DNA of 64,000 bases from Butyriboletus loyo (taxonomy: Eukaryota; Basidiomycota; Agaricomycetes; Boletales; Boletaceae). Shown piece after piece: positions 23,334-34,254 of the stretch (position 1 is the stretch's first letter; the number at the start of each line of letters is the position of its first letter). The notes under the pieces are model-generated. The model did not search any database and was not told the origin of the DNA. It saw only the letters and a program-made list of their open reading frames with translations. The stretch lies in assembly GCA_038093515.1 (NCBI GenBank), contig JBBPSI010000122.1, positions 1 through 64,000 of the forward strand, written 5' to 3'. A program made the translations under genes and the position numbers.

Positions 23334-23590
23334 CCATTCTATTGCATCAGTTTATCATACGTCTATACGTACATACAACACCCGAAGACATCCGGACATG
23401 TCTTTCGATAGATGGCTTCATGTGCTTCGCCGTAGATAAATCTGGTTCCCCCCCGACGCACTTGCGGTTGTAGTACGGATTTAAGCTTGTTGAGTTTCGT
23501 CGTCGATAGTTATGACTGTAGTTACGCTAAGCCCCGACCTCTGCACAACTTTAATTTTGTTTCATCAAGTTGGGCCGACGTGCGTCTGAT

Positions 23591-26200
23591 ATGAGCCATC
23601 TTTACAGACACTTCCGTATTCACCAGATATTTGGAGCGAACACCGACGTCGGGAAGACGATCATCACTACCGCCCTCGTTCGTGCGTCTACTCAAACAAA
23701 CCACAATGCGTTCTATTTGAAGCCCGTCAGCACGGGTGCAACCCAAGACGCCGACGACGCGTACGTTGACTGAATCCCAGTTCAGTTGGAAGTGTTACTG
23801 ACTGTGCATTAGACATGTCAAACGGTATGCTGGACCCTACCAGCAATTGCTTAACACGCATTGCCTGTTCCGATACGAAGATCCCGTCAGTCCCCATCTT
23901 GCAGTTCGAATGGCATCCAAAAGGTCGGGAGTTGAGGTGAGATGCCTACTGACGAAAGCTCTCCTTTCACTAAGCGATCTAGGTAGTCCTCCGCTCCCTC
24001 CGACGAGGCTTCCGTCAATGCGATCGCCGAACACATCCGCGCGTGTGTCCGGACAAAGAGGTCGGGCCACATGTACATAGAATCTGCTGGAGGTGAGACT
24101 CACTCCTGAGTGAGTGGTCGTATTGCATTCCGCATGTAATAATTCCTGACATGCATTGAAGGTGTGCATAGTCCAACTCTATCTGGAACAACACAGCTCG
24201 AGAGTTATCGACCATTGTTTCTTCCTACCGTCCTGGTCGGGGATTCAAAGCTCGGCGGAATATCGTCCACGATATCGTCCTATGAGTCGCTTATTTTGCG
24301 CGGGTACATTGTGGACGCGATCCTCCTCTTCCGTGATGACTACTATCGGAACTACGAGTATCTCTTTCCCTACTTTGCTGAACGCGGTGTACATGTCACA
24401 TCACTGGATCCTCCTCCCTCTCTGCAAGGAAACCTCGACGAAGACATCTCGCGGACGGAAGCCTACTATACTAATTTAGTTCCCAAGAGTCTCGACAGCG
24501 AGATCTTCTGCGCCCTGCGTCACTTGGACGAAAGTCATGCTCGTCGGATTCAGGAACTTGATTCCATGCCCCGCCGGACGTTGGATACCATCTGGTGGCC
24601 ATTCGTACAACACGGTCTGGTCCAGTCTGAGAAGGACGTTACCGTGATCGATAGCGCATGGGCGGACTTCTTCAGTGTTTATAATTCGTCTTCAGAGCCA
24701 TCCTCCAGCTCCCTTCTTGCTCCAAAGCTGGATGGATCAGCCTCCTGGTGGACTCAGGCTGTCGGGCATGCGGATCCCTCCCTTGCATTGGCCGCGGCGA
24801 ACGCCGCTGGGCGGTATGGGCACGTCATGTTTCCTCAGGCAACTCATCTCCCTGCGCTAAAACTAGCGGAGCGTCTGGTACACGAAGGACCTGGTGTAGG
24901 TTGGGCTTCGCGTGCTTTCTTCACCGACAATGGGTCGACTGGCATGGAAGTTGCCTTGAAGATGGCTCTACGATCATTCTCGATCACCGAAAAGGAGCTC
25001 ACACCTGCGGACAAGAAGGACCTTTGGATCGTAGGCTTGAAGGGAAGTTATCACGGCGATACGATAGGAGCGATGGACGCGACAGAGGAAGGGGTATATA
25101 CATGCGAATGGCACCAGTCCAAAGGCTTCTGGTTCGAACCGCCAACCGTCTCCATTAAAAACGGCGACTTTGTCGTGACCATCCCATCCCCCATTTCTAC
25201 GCCGACATATTCCATCCGATTTGACGACCTGCGTTCTTTGTACGATGTCGAGAACAGACTCAGCTCCCCGCTAGCCAACACCTACCGAACGCACGTCAAG
25301 AACACTTTGCAAGCACTCCGTCAAATGGGAGAACGAAAGGTGGCTGCACTTGTCTTGGAACCGATAGTGATGGGCGCCGGGGGAATGATCTTTGTGGATC
25401 CACTTTTCCAACGTGTCCTGGTTGATGCGGTTCGCGATACATCGCTCTTTGACAATCCTCTTCCCGTCATCTTTGACGAAGTTTTTGTCGGCCTGTATCG
25501 CCTCGGCATGAAATCATTCGGGCCCATCCTTGGCGTTAATCCAGATATCGCCGTGTATGCAAAAATTCTCACTGGGGGCCTCCTTCCCCTTTCCGTAACG
25601 CTCGCCTCAGAGCGCGTGTTTCAGGCATTCACTAGTCAATCCAAAGCGGATGCTCTTTTACACGGTCACAGCTACACGGCGCACGCTGTAGGCTGTCAAG
25701 TTGCAAACACGACGCTCGACATCGTGGAGAAATTATCTCGACAAGACGCGTGGCGTTCAGCACAAGGAAAATGGGACCGTGATGCGCGGCCGGAATCAGT
25801 CGTCCTCTGGAGCTTCTGGGACCCAGAATTTGTCCGTTCCGTCTCCAGTCTCGACATCGTAGACGAGGCGATGGCGTTGGGGACTGTCCTTGTGATCAAG
25901 TTCCAAGACGATAGCGCCGGTAAGGAATCCCAGCGAATAAAAGCGCGAGCGTCTTCGCTGAGATCAGGCTACATAGGTTACGCATCCCACACCGCCCAAA
26001 GCCTGCTTCGATGCATTGACGGTCCCGTGAGCGACGACGGTGCTTTGAGTTCAGCCCCCGGTGGAGCACCGTTTGGGATACATTACAGGACGCTGGGCAA
26101 CGTTGCGTATTTCATGACCAGCCTCAACACGCCGCAACGGACGGTAGAAGAGGTAGAAAACAGGCTTTGGAAAACGCTGTCTGAAACACATGTCGATTAA
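23591..26200 (+). CDS. BIO3-BIO1: Bifunctional dethiobiotin synthetase / DAPA aminotransferase
   Basis: A fused biotin pathway enzyme: the N-terminal part makes dethiobiotin from DAPA, and the C-terminal part makes DAPA from KAPA. About 800 residues. The first exon gives IFGANTDVGKTIITTALVRA, the P-loop of dethiobiotin synthetase. Short exons follow at about 23815-24090 with HVKRYAGPYQQLL, SPHLAVRMA and SGHMYIESAGGVHSPT. From 24164 the frame is open to the stop. Aminotransferase blocks: FFTDNGSTGMEVALKMALR, GLKGSYHGDTIGAMD, VIFDEVFVGLYRLG (PLP-contact Asp) and AKILTGGLLPLSVTLAS (PLP Lys), then HGHSYTAHAVGC. The fused order is the usual fungal one, and the enzyme is usually mitochondrial. A decayed copy of part of the BIO1 half lies at 28985-29410. 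Confidence 0.92.
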
Positions 26201-26622
26201 AAGAATGATTACTTTGAACCAGACATGTGTAGATCACACCGTTTTCACCTGGGGACCTTTTTCTGGATTCCCGTTTGGTTGGTGCTGTTTATCCGCGTTT
26301 TTGATGGGAAAGGTAAGGCATGTTAGATTTACGCGGGATCGAGAGAGAACGTCCAGTCCGAGAAGGCTAAATACGTGGCGATCATCCCTCATGGAGTGAT
26401 GTCAATATGAGTTCCCCGTATCAGGTGCCCTGCAAGCATCACTGTAATGCCATTATTACTAAAGCTGGTGAACTACCGACAGGTATGAAGTCCATGGACA
26501 GTAGGTCATAGATATGAAGACTCGTCGTACATACAACATCTTCAATAGGATAGCATTAGTCGGAGACAAAAGTCTCGAGCTGATGAAGAACCGGACACCG
26601 AGGTGCCTCATCTTTGTCGTGA
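26201..26622. other. Intergenic, edge of the duplicated block
   Basis: About 420 nt between BIO3-BIO1 and the convergent zinc-finger gene. Short matches to the stretch before 29456 (for example CGTACATACAACATCTT-like sequence near 26527 and 29360) show that it belongs to the tandem duplication. Confidence 0.4.
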
Positions 26623-27684
26623 TTATCGTTCCGCTTTAGCGGCCCCGCACGAATTATTTTTAATATGCCTCTGTAAGGAGTCCTGGCGAGCAAAGGATGT
26701 TCCACAAGCCTTGCATGCCGTTGTGATGTGCAGGTGTACTGTCAGGATATGTCTCACGATACTTTCTTGCTTGAGCTCTTTCGCACACCCGGCCCAGAGA
26801 CACTTTTGCGTCGATTTTCCGCACCCAGGAACGTTGTGAACTCCACTGAGGTGTTGTGATACGGAATGCTTCAAGTTGTTGCCTAATGGATAGAATTGGT
26901 TACACGGTAATCCGTCGACATGCCATTCACAGATGTGCATGCGATCGCTGGTCTGGCAAAGACTGAGTTCTTCTTTCGATTGCGCAAAAGAAAAGTGACC
27001 TACGCCTTCGTAGAGGCTTGGCTGGATGCTCTGCATATCAAAGCCAGGATCGAGTGGGTCCAGGACGTGCCGAGGAGTATGTTCCGAAACGGCAAAGTCT
27101 TGCATGAGGGGATCGCAAGGGTTAAAATTTCCCGCCGACAGATTCGCGTTTTCGTTGCATGACCAGGGGAAATCGATCAGAACTGGAGGTAGGTCTGGGA
27201 TATCAAACAACGGCATGATACCCTCCCTGGTCGAATCCAGTTTCGAGTCCGATATCACAGGTGGATGTTGTTGTCCGACGGGCTCATGAGTTTGCATGTG
27301 CCGTGTTCCTGCGTAACTCGGTGAGACGATGAATTTTCTTCCCGACTTGAACCGCTGCTTACTCTGCGTGGTCCAATCTTTGTGAAATGGCTCGCAAGAG
27401 CTATTGAAATCACAATGATCGGTAGATTTATAGAATCCGAGCACGTTCGCCTGATAGGGTCTGTATCATTTCAGCTTCTCGCCCATGCTCGACTGCGACA
27501 TATGACAGTCTCACATGCAGTAGTGATTCGTGAATGATGCACCGATGGTTAGATGTCCCGGTACGAGATTGGACTGCAGCGAGTGGGAACTGGTCCCAAC
27601 CAGCAATGAAAAGTGATGCAGATCCCTCGAATCCATGAAGCTGGGGTCATGATCACAAAGGTTTCCAGGGACAGGACGATACAT
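26623..27684 (-). CDS. C2H2 zinc-finger protein, copy A1
   Basis: Two exons, 27684 to about 27512 and about 27438 to 26623, joined as NHYC|IPYQANVLGFYKST; about 325 residues. The N-terminal two thirds are polar with no known domain. The C-terminal third holds three finger-like units: CEWHVDGLPCNQ...HSVSQHLSGVH, then CLWAGCAKELKQESIVRHIL...H, then CKACGTSFARQDSLQRHI. The last is a standard C2H2 finger; the first two have the wider spacing of fungal split fingers. Probably a nuclear regulator. Its paralogue A2 at 29456-30510 is nearly identical across the fingers but less alike upstream. The first in-frame ATG is used; an earlier exon cannot be excluded. Confidence 0.72.
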
Positions 27685-27719
27685 GAGAGGGACGATGGGT
27701 GAATAAATCGGAATCACAG

Positions 27720-28370
27720 GATGTACATTGCTTTATACCCCTCGCACTTTGTATAGCAAGTCTGCCAAGATTTCGGATCCTAAATTGAATCATTCTACGA
27801 CGCCCGTGTGCGAACCGTTATGGTGTTGTGAGCGTTGGAATGAATTGAAACCTGTATAGTTAAGCCAGGTCCGTTGACCATTCTGACCACCTTGGATTTG
27901 TGAACACGATAAGACGACCAACCGCCTCATCCAACCTGAAGTTTGAGCGCTTGACAAGCAAAGGGGGATTAGCGCACGGTGTAAGTTGCCCGAGGAAGGC
28001 CGAACGGAGCACTCCAAGTCCGCGCACAGCAAGCCATAAGTTATGATCCTGAGAAGTCATGGCAAGTACTGTTGGCAGGTGCTAAAAGTAAACCGAGGAA
28101 GCGGAAGCTTATGACCAACCGGCCAACGCTCAGGAATCATTTCAACGACACAGCTTGCCAAGGAACATGGGAATTTTCTTACAACCGATTGTATACATAC
28201 AACGCCAATCCATATACAAGGGTAAATGTTTTGAGGTAACGAACCCAGTAGTCGGGGTATAAGTTATCGTCATCATACATGGCGGATTGGAGAACTAGAT
28301 AAATGATTGTATACGCTGGTATGACAAAAGGCGCCGACAAGCAGATATCACTTAACTGCCAGAATGCGCT
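27720..28370. other. Intergenic within duplicated block, unit 1
   Basis: About 650 nt between A1 and B1. Several 60-80 codon minus frames lack motifs. The corresponding stretch in unit 2 is 30544-31267 and is only partly alike. Confidence 0.35.
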
Positions 28371-28778
28371 CTAATGGTTGTGCATCGCATAGCTGCGAGT
28401 GAACTGCTCGGGGCAGTTTGGGCATGGATACCTCCATTCGAGGTGTTTTTCTTGAACATGCCTCGTCAAGCTCTCTTTCTTCATCTCAGCAAGGCAATTG
28501 ACCCAGCAACACCTCAATGGTACTTTATCTGGACCTGTGATGCCGTGATGGGTGCGCAGATGCTCGGCAAAGTCGTGACCTCGAACATATTCGCTACATA
28601 TTCCCTGGTCTGTCACCCAACCACAGGCGTGGAAGCGGTGTTGGGGTTGATGCGCAAACTGTGCAAGGTGTACGAGCATTGTCGCGTCCTGGGGTCAATA
28701 CAGTCAGCATTACCCTTCGTCAATCCGAGTTGACGAAGGCCTTACCATGCCCGTAAAGTCATTGTTGTCCTGGGACAT
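28371..28778 (-). CDS. Small C2H2 zinc-finger protein, copy B1 (truncated end)
   Basis: About 115 residues. A short first exon, MSQDNNDFTGM, is joined across an intron (about 28745-28690) to DATMLVHLAQFAHQPQHRFH. Fingers: CGWVTDQGICSEY...HLRTHH, CCWVNCLAEMKKESLTRHVQ and CPNCPEQFTRSYAMHNH. The layout parallels A1, so A and B are related. The frame stops at 28371 directly after MHNH, while copy B2 continues six more residues (VARKHSGS-type end). The last His pair of the third finger is therefore incomplete in B1, and it may be a weakened copy. Confidence 0.65.
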
Positions 28779-28984
28779 GGTGGTGTACGACGGTAAAAGC
28801 GAGCAGACTCGAGCCAACGAGGCAGATGTTTAGTTTTGTTTACACCTAGCCTGTGTAGGTAGCCAGTCTCTCGCTTCGTACTTCACATTTGATACGCTTT
28901 TTGTGAAGGTTCGTTCGTAGTAACATGTTATTACGAAACTATAGTAGACACAGGGTGACACAGTACGAACCAGTGCACAATAGC

Positions 28985-29410
28985 ACAAGTCCAAAGACTG
29001 TTAGCATCCCCCATTTCTGCGTTGACGTCCTTCATCCAATGTTGACGACGATCTGCACTCTATACGGTGTCGAGAACAGACTCAGTTCTCCGACCGAACG
29101 CACGTCAATAACACTTTGCACTTTGCGGACAGACTCCATCGGAAACTGGCTGCACTTGCTTTGGAACCAATATAGTGATGGGCGCTGGGCGAATGATCTT
29201 TGTATATCCGCTCTTCCGGGTTGACGCGGTTCGCGATAAATCACTCTTCTTCTTCCCCATCATCTTCAACAAAGTTTTTGTCAGCCTGCATTGCGCCCGT
29301 ATGGAATCATTCGGGCCCACCTTCGGCCTCAACTCAGGTATCGCTATCCATGACATCGTACGTACAACATCTTTATCGGCATCCATGATAATCAAATTAT
29401 CCGAGGGCAA
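28985..29410 (+). pseudogene. Decayed BIO1 fragment
   Basis: Matches the aminotransferase half of BIO3-BIO1 (about 25190-25570) with gaps and frame breaks. Recognisable are GVENRLSSP, MGAGRMIFVYPLFR, the strand with IFNKVFVSLHCARMESFGP, and the start of the segment after it. The Asp of the PLP-contact motif is Asn (IFNKVF), sections are missing, and no start or upstream P-loop half exists. It sits in front of A2 exactly as the true BIO1 end sits in front of A1, so it marks the left end of the duplicated block. Confidence 0.85.
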
Positions 29411-29455
29411 AGTCTGATGATGAAAAGAACTAGATGTCCCATTTTTCCGTCATCA

Positions 29456-30510
29456 TCACTGCACCTTACCAGCCCCGCATGAATATTTAATATGCCTCTG
29501 TAGGGAGTCCTGGCGAGCAAAGGATGTTCCACAAGCCTTGCATGCCGTTGTGATGTGCAGGTGTACTGTCAGGATATGTCTCACAATACTTTCTCTCTTG
29601 AGCTCTTTTGCACATCCGACCCAGAGACACTTTTGCGTCGATTTTCCGCACCCAGGAACGTTGTGAACTCTACTGAGGTGTTGTGATACGGAATGCTTCA
29701 AGTTGTTGCCTAATGGATAGAATTGGTTACATGGTGATCCGTCGACATGCCATTCACAGATGTGCATGCGATCGCTGGTCTGGCAAAGACTGAGTTCTTC
29801 TTTCGATTGCGCAAAAGAAAAGTGACCTACGCCTTCGTAGAGGCTTGGCTGGATGCTCTGCATATCAAAGCCAGGATCGAGTGGGTCCAGGACATGCCGA
29901 GGAGTATGTTCCGAAATGGCAAAGTCCTGCATGAGGGAATCGCAGGGATTGAAATCCCCCGCCGACAGATTCGTGTCTTCGCTGCATGACCAGGGGGAGT
30001 GGAAATTGATCGGAGCTAGAGATAAGTCTGGGATATCAAGCAACGGCATGGTCGAATCCAGTTTCGAGTCCGATATTACGGCTGGACGTTGTTGTCCAAC
30101 AAGCAGATGAGTTTGCCAGGTTCCTGCGTAATTGGTTGAGACGATGAAGTTGCTTCCCGACTTGAACCGCTGCTTACTCTGCGTGGTCCAATCTTGGCGA
30201 GATGACTGGTAAGAGCTATTGAGATCACGATCATTGGTAGAGTCATAGAGTCCGCGCGCGTCTGCATGATAGGGTCTGGGCCACTTCAGCTTTCCCCAAT
30301 GCTTGTGAATGACACATGAGAGTCTCACCTGTGATAATGATCCGTGATTGATGTACCGGGGATTAGATGGGCCGATATGAGATTGTCTGTGGTATCTGGC
30401 CACAGCGAGTGTAAACCGGTCCTGGCCAGCAATGTCATGCAAAGCGGATCGCTCGAATCCATGAAGCTGAAATCATGTTCGGAAACGTTTCTGGGGACAG
30501 GATGATGCAT
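29456..30510 (-). CDS. C2H2 zinc-finger protein, copy A2
   Basis: Tandem paralogue of A1. Two exons joined as TDHYH|RPYHADARGLYDST; about 330 residues. The polar N-terminus has insertions and substitutions relative to A1. The fingers CEWHVDGSPCNQ..., CLWVGCAKELKRESIVRHIL and CKACGTSFARQDSLQRHI are almost unchanged. The C-terminus differs slightly (KYSCGAGKVQ). Selection or gene conversion on the finger region is suggested. The open frame can be extended to 30442 without the intron, but the spliced form restores similarity to A1 and is preferred. Confidence 0.72.
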
Positions 30511-30543
30511 GAGAGGAGCTACGAGTGAATGAGCGGAAACCAC

Positions 30544-31267
30544 AGGACGCGGGTTGCTTTAATACCCCTCCCATGGATGTAGGCTTCTTCAAGTACTGAA
30601 CTTTGAGCCTGCCAAAATCCCCATCCTAAATTGGATTATATTGCGAGGCTCGGAGCGCTCATAGGTGCACTTCTTGACGTGAACTCCGGCATGAGAAGAA
30701 GCTTGTGGAACGACCAACTCCGTTGAGCTTACGACGAGCATATTCACGAACACTTCGAAGAGGCTGCCAGTGGAATATCGAATCGACAAGACGACAATCG
30801 CACCTCGTCCGACTTGATCTTTGAGCGCTTCAAGCGAGGACTAGCGCTCGGTGTGAGCCGGCCGACAAAGGCTCGGTCGGAGCATTCCACCACCACAGCA
30901 AGCCATGAGAAACGTTGGCACGCTGATCAAGGAAGGAACTGGATCTGGCAAGCGGCAAATCATGTCAGCGGCACAGCTTACCAACGTCGGAGATTTCTCG
31001 GTTGGTAGCCATCCAACTGGTTGGCGTGCTAACCGAGGCGATAGGAAGGGGCCAACGATAAGATACACGAGGTCAATTAGGTGAACATATACACATTTAC
31101 GCTATTGAATCCATAAGACTGTTTTGAAGTCGGGGTATAGCCACCATACATGCCGACATCTCGAACAACTATATAGATTCGATCTCTGGATATAGCCATC
31201 TGGAGGAGTGTGTCAAATGGTGTTTCGGAAGGGTATGGCAAAAGACTCACTCACAGGCAAATATCAC
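30544..31267. other. Intergenic within duplicated block, unit 2
   Basis: About 720 nt between A2 and B2. No motif-bearing frame. Patches resemble 27720-28370, the rest has diverged. Confidence 0.35.
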
Positions 31268-31708
31268 TCAACTGCCAGAGTGCTTTCTCGCTACATGGTT
31301 GTGCATCGTATAGCTGCGAGTGAACTGCTCGGGGCAGTTTGGGCATGGATACCTCCATTCGAGGTGTTTTTCTTGGACATGCCTCGTCAAGCTCTCTTTC
31401 TTCATCTCAGCAAGGCAATTGACCCAGCAACACCTCAATGGTACTTTATCTGGACCTGTGATGCCGTGATGGGTGCGCAGATGCTCGGCAAAGTCGTGAC
31501 CTCGAACATATTCGCTACATATTCCCTGGCCTGTCACCCAACCACAGGCGTGGAAGCGGTGTTGGGGTTGATGCGCAAACTGTGCAAGGTGCACGAGCAT
31601 TGTCGCGTCCTGGGGTCAATACAGTCAGCATTACCCTTCGTCAATCCGAGTTGACGAAGGCCTTACCATGTCCGTAAAGTCATTGTTGAATCGCAGGTCA
31701 CAAGGCAT
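31268..31708 (-). CDS. Small C2H2 zinc-finger protein, copy B2
   Basis: Paralogue of B1, about 125 residues. First exon MPCDLRFNNDFTDM is joined to DATMLVHLAQFAHQPQHRFH. Fingers: CGWVTGQGICSEY..., CCWVNCLAEMKKESLTRHVQ and CPNCPEQFTRSYTMHNHVAR, with a complete His pair in the third. About 390 nt, including the intron, differ from B1 at only about five positions, while sequence just outside differs strongly. Probably the functional version of the B pair. Confidence 0.68.
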
Positions 31709-34254
31709 GGTGATATGGTAAGTATGAGAACTAGTGTGCGACTGTAGAGTGATGTAGGCACGAACGGTGTTGCCGATGCATCATTCGCAGAGGTTCCCTT
31801 GATATTTATGCAGAAACCTCCGTGGAGAGCTCTCCAAACTGGCACGTGAAGGGATGGAGGGATGGAGGGATGGAGGTCAAAGAAGTATGACATCCATTGG
31901 TATCGGAGAGCAGCCCGGCCATTGGTATGGCAAGCCTGGAGGCGAGATGACGGCCTAGAAGACCTTGTGCATTACCATTTCGAGGATGGGAGATCCTGTC
32001 CATTACTGTTTTTGGGAAAATAGCGTTGGTCAAGGACGTGAATGAACGCTGTGGATTGGTGTCCCTTGTATTCAATGGTGGCGACCGCAGTATTGACATC
32101 ACGCTGAACTTGTGTAAGATCAAAACCCACCATGGTGAGCGTTACACTTGGGAGGCGCCAGCCAACCCATCCAGTGTTTGGAATGTTCAAACCGAGATGA
32201 ACGTTCACCGCACTATCGCGGGTGTCAGGGATGCCGTTGGAAGTGGAACAGGGAAAGTCCTGGTTTAGGAAGCATCCGCATCATGACGCCACCTGGAAAG
32301 ACCTCGGAAGCGTGGATGATACTAGTTTGTCAAAGCGACCAGACCGGATGTCAACTGCTCCCGCATGGTTTAAAAGTGCCGGGAACACCAGCGGCGAAAT
32401 CTTACTGGCTGACTCCTGCTAGGCAAGTTGTCAAAATCATATTCGCTGCCCTGGAACACAAGCGTTTTCACGATGTCTTGTATCGGACTGGTTTGATAAC
32501 CATGCGTTGGTAGAACAAGACTCCTGTACACTCTATATGTCAGGGAACGGCGTTTGCACCGCTCGAGACGGTAGGGAACAAGATCTCACTGATGATCGCA
32601 TCATGCCGTCCAATCGCAAATTTTGGATTGTATCTCGTATTTGCTTCCCTCGATAGTTCTCGGTTACCAAACCATGCACCGAGAACTCGTAGACGCTGGA
32701 CGATCGATCGCTAGGTACTATACTATTGCCCAGGTCGACCGGCCGGAGAATTAGGGGAGTTCTGAGTCATGAAGAGCAGGATGAATTCATACCATATTCA
32801 GTTCGTGAAATCCGCAAAGCACAGGCCATCTATTCTGGTCACATACACGCTAAACCCTGGTGTCGTGCCCCTCGTTAGGTGAAGAGTGTCCTGACTTGAG
32901 GGTCGCGATGGTCTTCGGAGGATAAAAAAAACGTGTCTGTTCGACATTTCCTCGTTGAAAGAGGCTTTTGACATGGAATGCAACGTGGAGGCGGAGAGAG
33001 CACCCTATCGAAATTTGCGAGGCTACGTGGTCTGGGTCAATTTTGATTGGCTGCAGTGGAACTTACCATACAACCAAGTTATCCCAGACTCTTGAAGCTT
33101 GCAGGCCAATACTAGTGGTGAGGCCATTCTTGATCCCTCAAGTCCGTCCTAGTACCTCAGCATCGTGGTTGACAGCATGGTGGTCCGTTTTTTGCACGAG
33201 CTAGTGGAGATGCTCAGGTCGACCATCCCTTGGCCTTCATTCATTCATTGTTCAAGCCATTACCTCGACAGCAACTTTTGGCGAACATGCTCTTCCGTGT
33301 GCATGCTAGAATGACAGGGCCGAAATTTCGCTCAGCGTAGGTCTCCTGAGTTCGCAAGTAGACACAGCATTTGCTTTGCTGCACGGTGGTACGACTCTAC
33401 CGTCCGATCAGGCCCTGCTGGCGAGGAAACAACGATGTCGGTGACCTGATCCGCCGTTGTCTCCGAGGACTTCCCAAGCCTCCCAGCCAACGATCGTGCC
33501 ATTCGACCAGCGGCGCGATGGAAAAGTTGGCCCATGGAACATGTTACATAATTGTGGCACGCACACTCCACACCTCCAATCTGCAGGCCCGCCTCCGTGG
33601 CTAGACTACCGCCATCCCACACACGTCTGCTCCTTTCTTGTCGTTGCGATAAGGATATGGACAAGGTCCTTGGTTTGGACTTGGGCCCATCTAGAAGCCA
33701 GGCGGGGGCTTCTCTATTGCGCGGAAGCAATGTCCTCGGATGCTCCTGTTCAATTACACAAAGGTGGCGTCGAGCTTCTGTGCCTTGGATCGATGCAACG
33801 GTGGGGTGGGGGACGCGAAATTGACAATGGAAGATGAATGATATGAGGACGGAGAGCAATGAAATGTGTCGTCGGCGCACATTAATTCGTTGATGAGACG
33901 GTACACCTCGCAGCTCTTGTCCGACTCCGCCAAAAGTCCCCGACATGGATCTTTTCCAAGGGCCACTCCGTCTCCACCCAACACACCGGATCTTGATCAC
34001 ACGTTGGATTGTTCTAACCCCACTCATACCCTATAATCGGTCATCTTCGCTGCTCGCTGTGGTCCAGAGTGTTACACTGCGTTACGACAGCTATCGTGAC
34101 GCCACCGTGGCAGCAAGTTCATCACAATCGCATTGCAAACACGTAGGAGAGCTGGGCTATCATATATTCCTTCTTAAATCCAACAACACAGATTTGCGAA
34201 TGGTAGAACGTACAATACTGTGCAGAATTGTGCCCTCCAGCGTACAAGAGCAGC
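31709..34254. other. 2.5 kb without a secure gene
   Basis: Contains many short frames. The longest is 231 codons on the minus strand (33332-34027), Arg/Ser-rich with no motif and overlapped by open frames on the other strand. Nothing joins to a recognisable protein by splicing. It may be old coding sequence, as the base composition is not AT-rich, or the regulatory and 3' space of VPS34 and B2. Confidence 0.35.
31853..31878 (+). repeat. Short tandem repeat GGGATGGA x3
   Basis: Three head-to-tail copies of an 8-nt unit in non-coding sequence. Confidence 0.8.

Noticed and set aside
26920..27289. Conserved plus-strand frames in both duplicated units (also 29747-30110 and 28374-28733).
   Set aside because: They mirror the zinc-finger coding strand; the minus strand has C2H2 motifs and clean splicing.
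28985..29410. A second BIO1 gene.
   Set aside because: Only scattered blocks, with frame breaks and no P-loop half or start; it is a duplication relic.
33457..33984. A sugar-kinase-like gene suggested by GLDLG and GGDGVALG.
   Set aside because: The motifs are on opposite strands, out of order, and without ATPase core residues.
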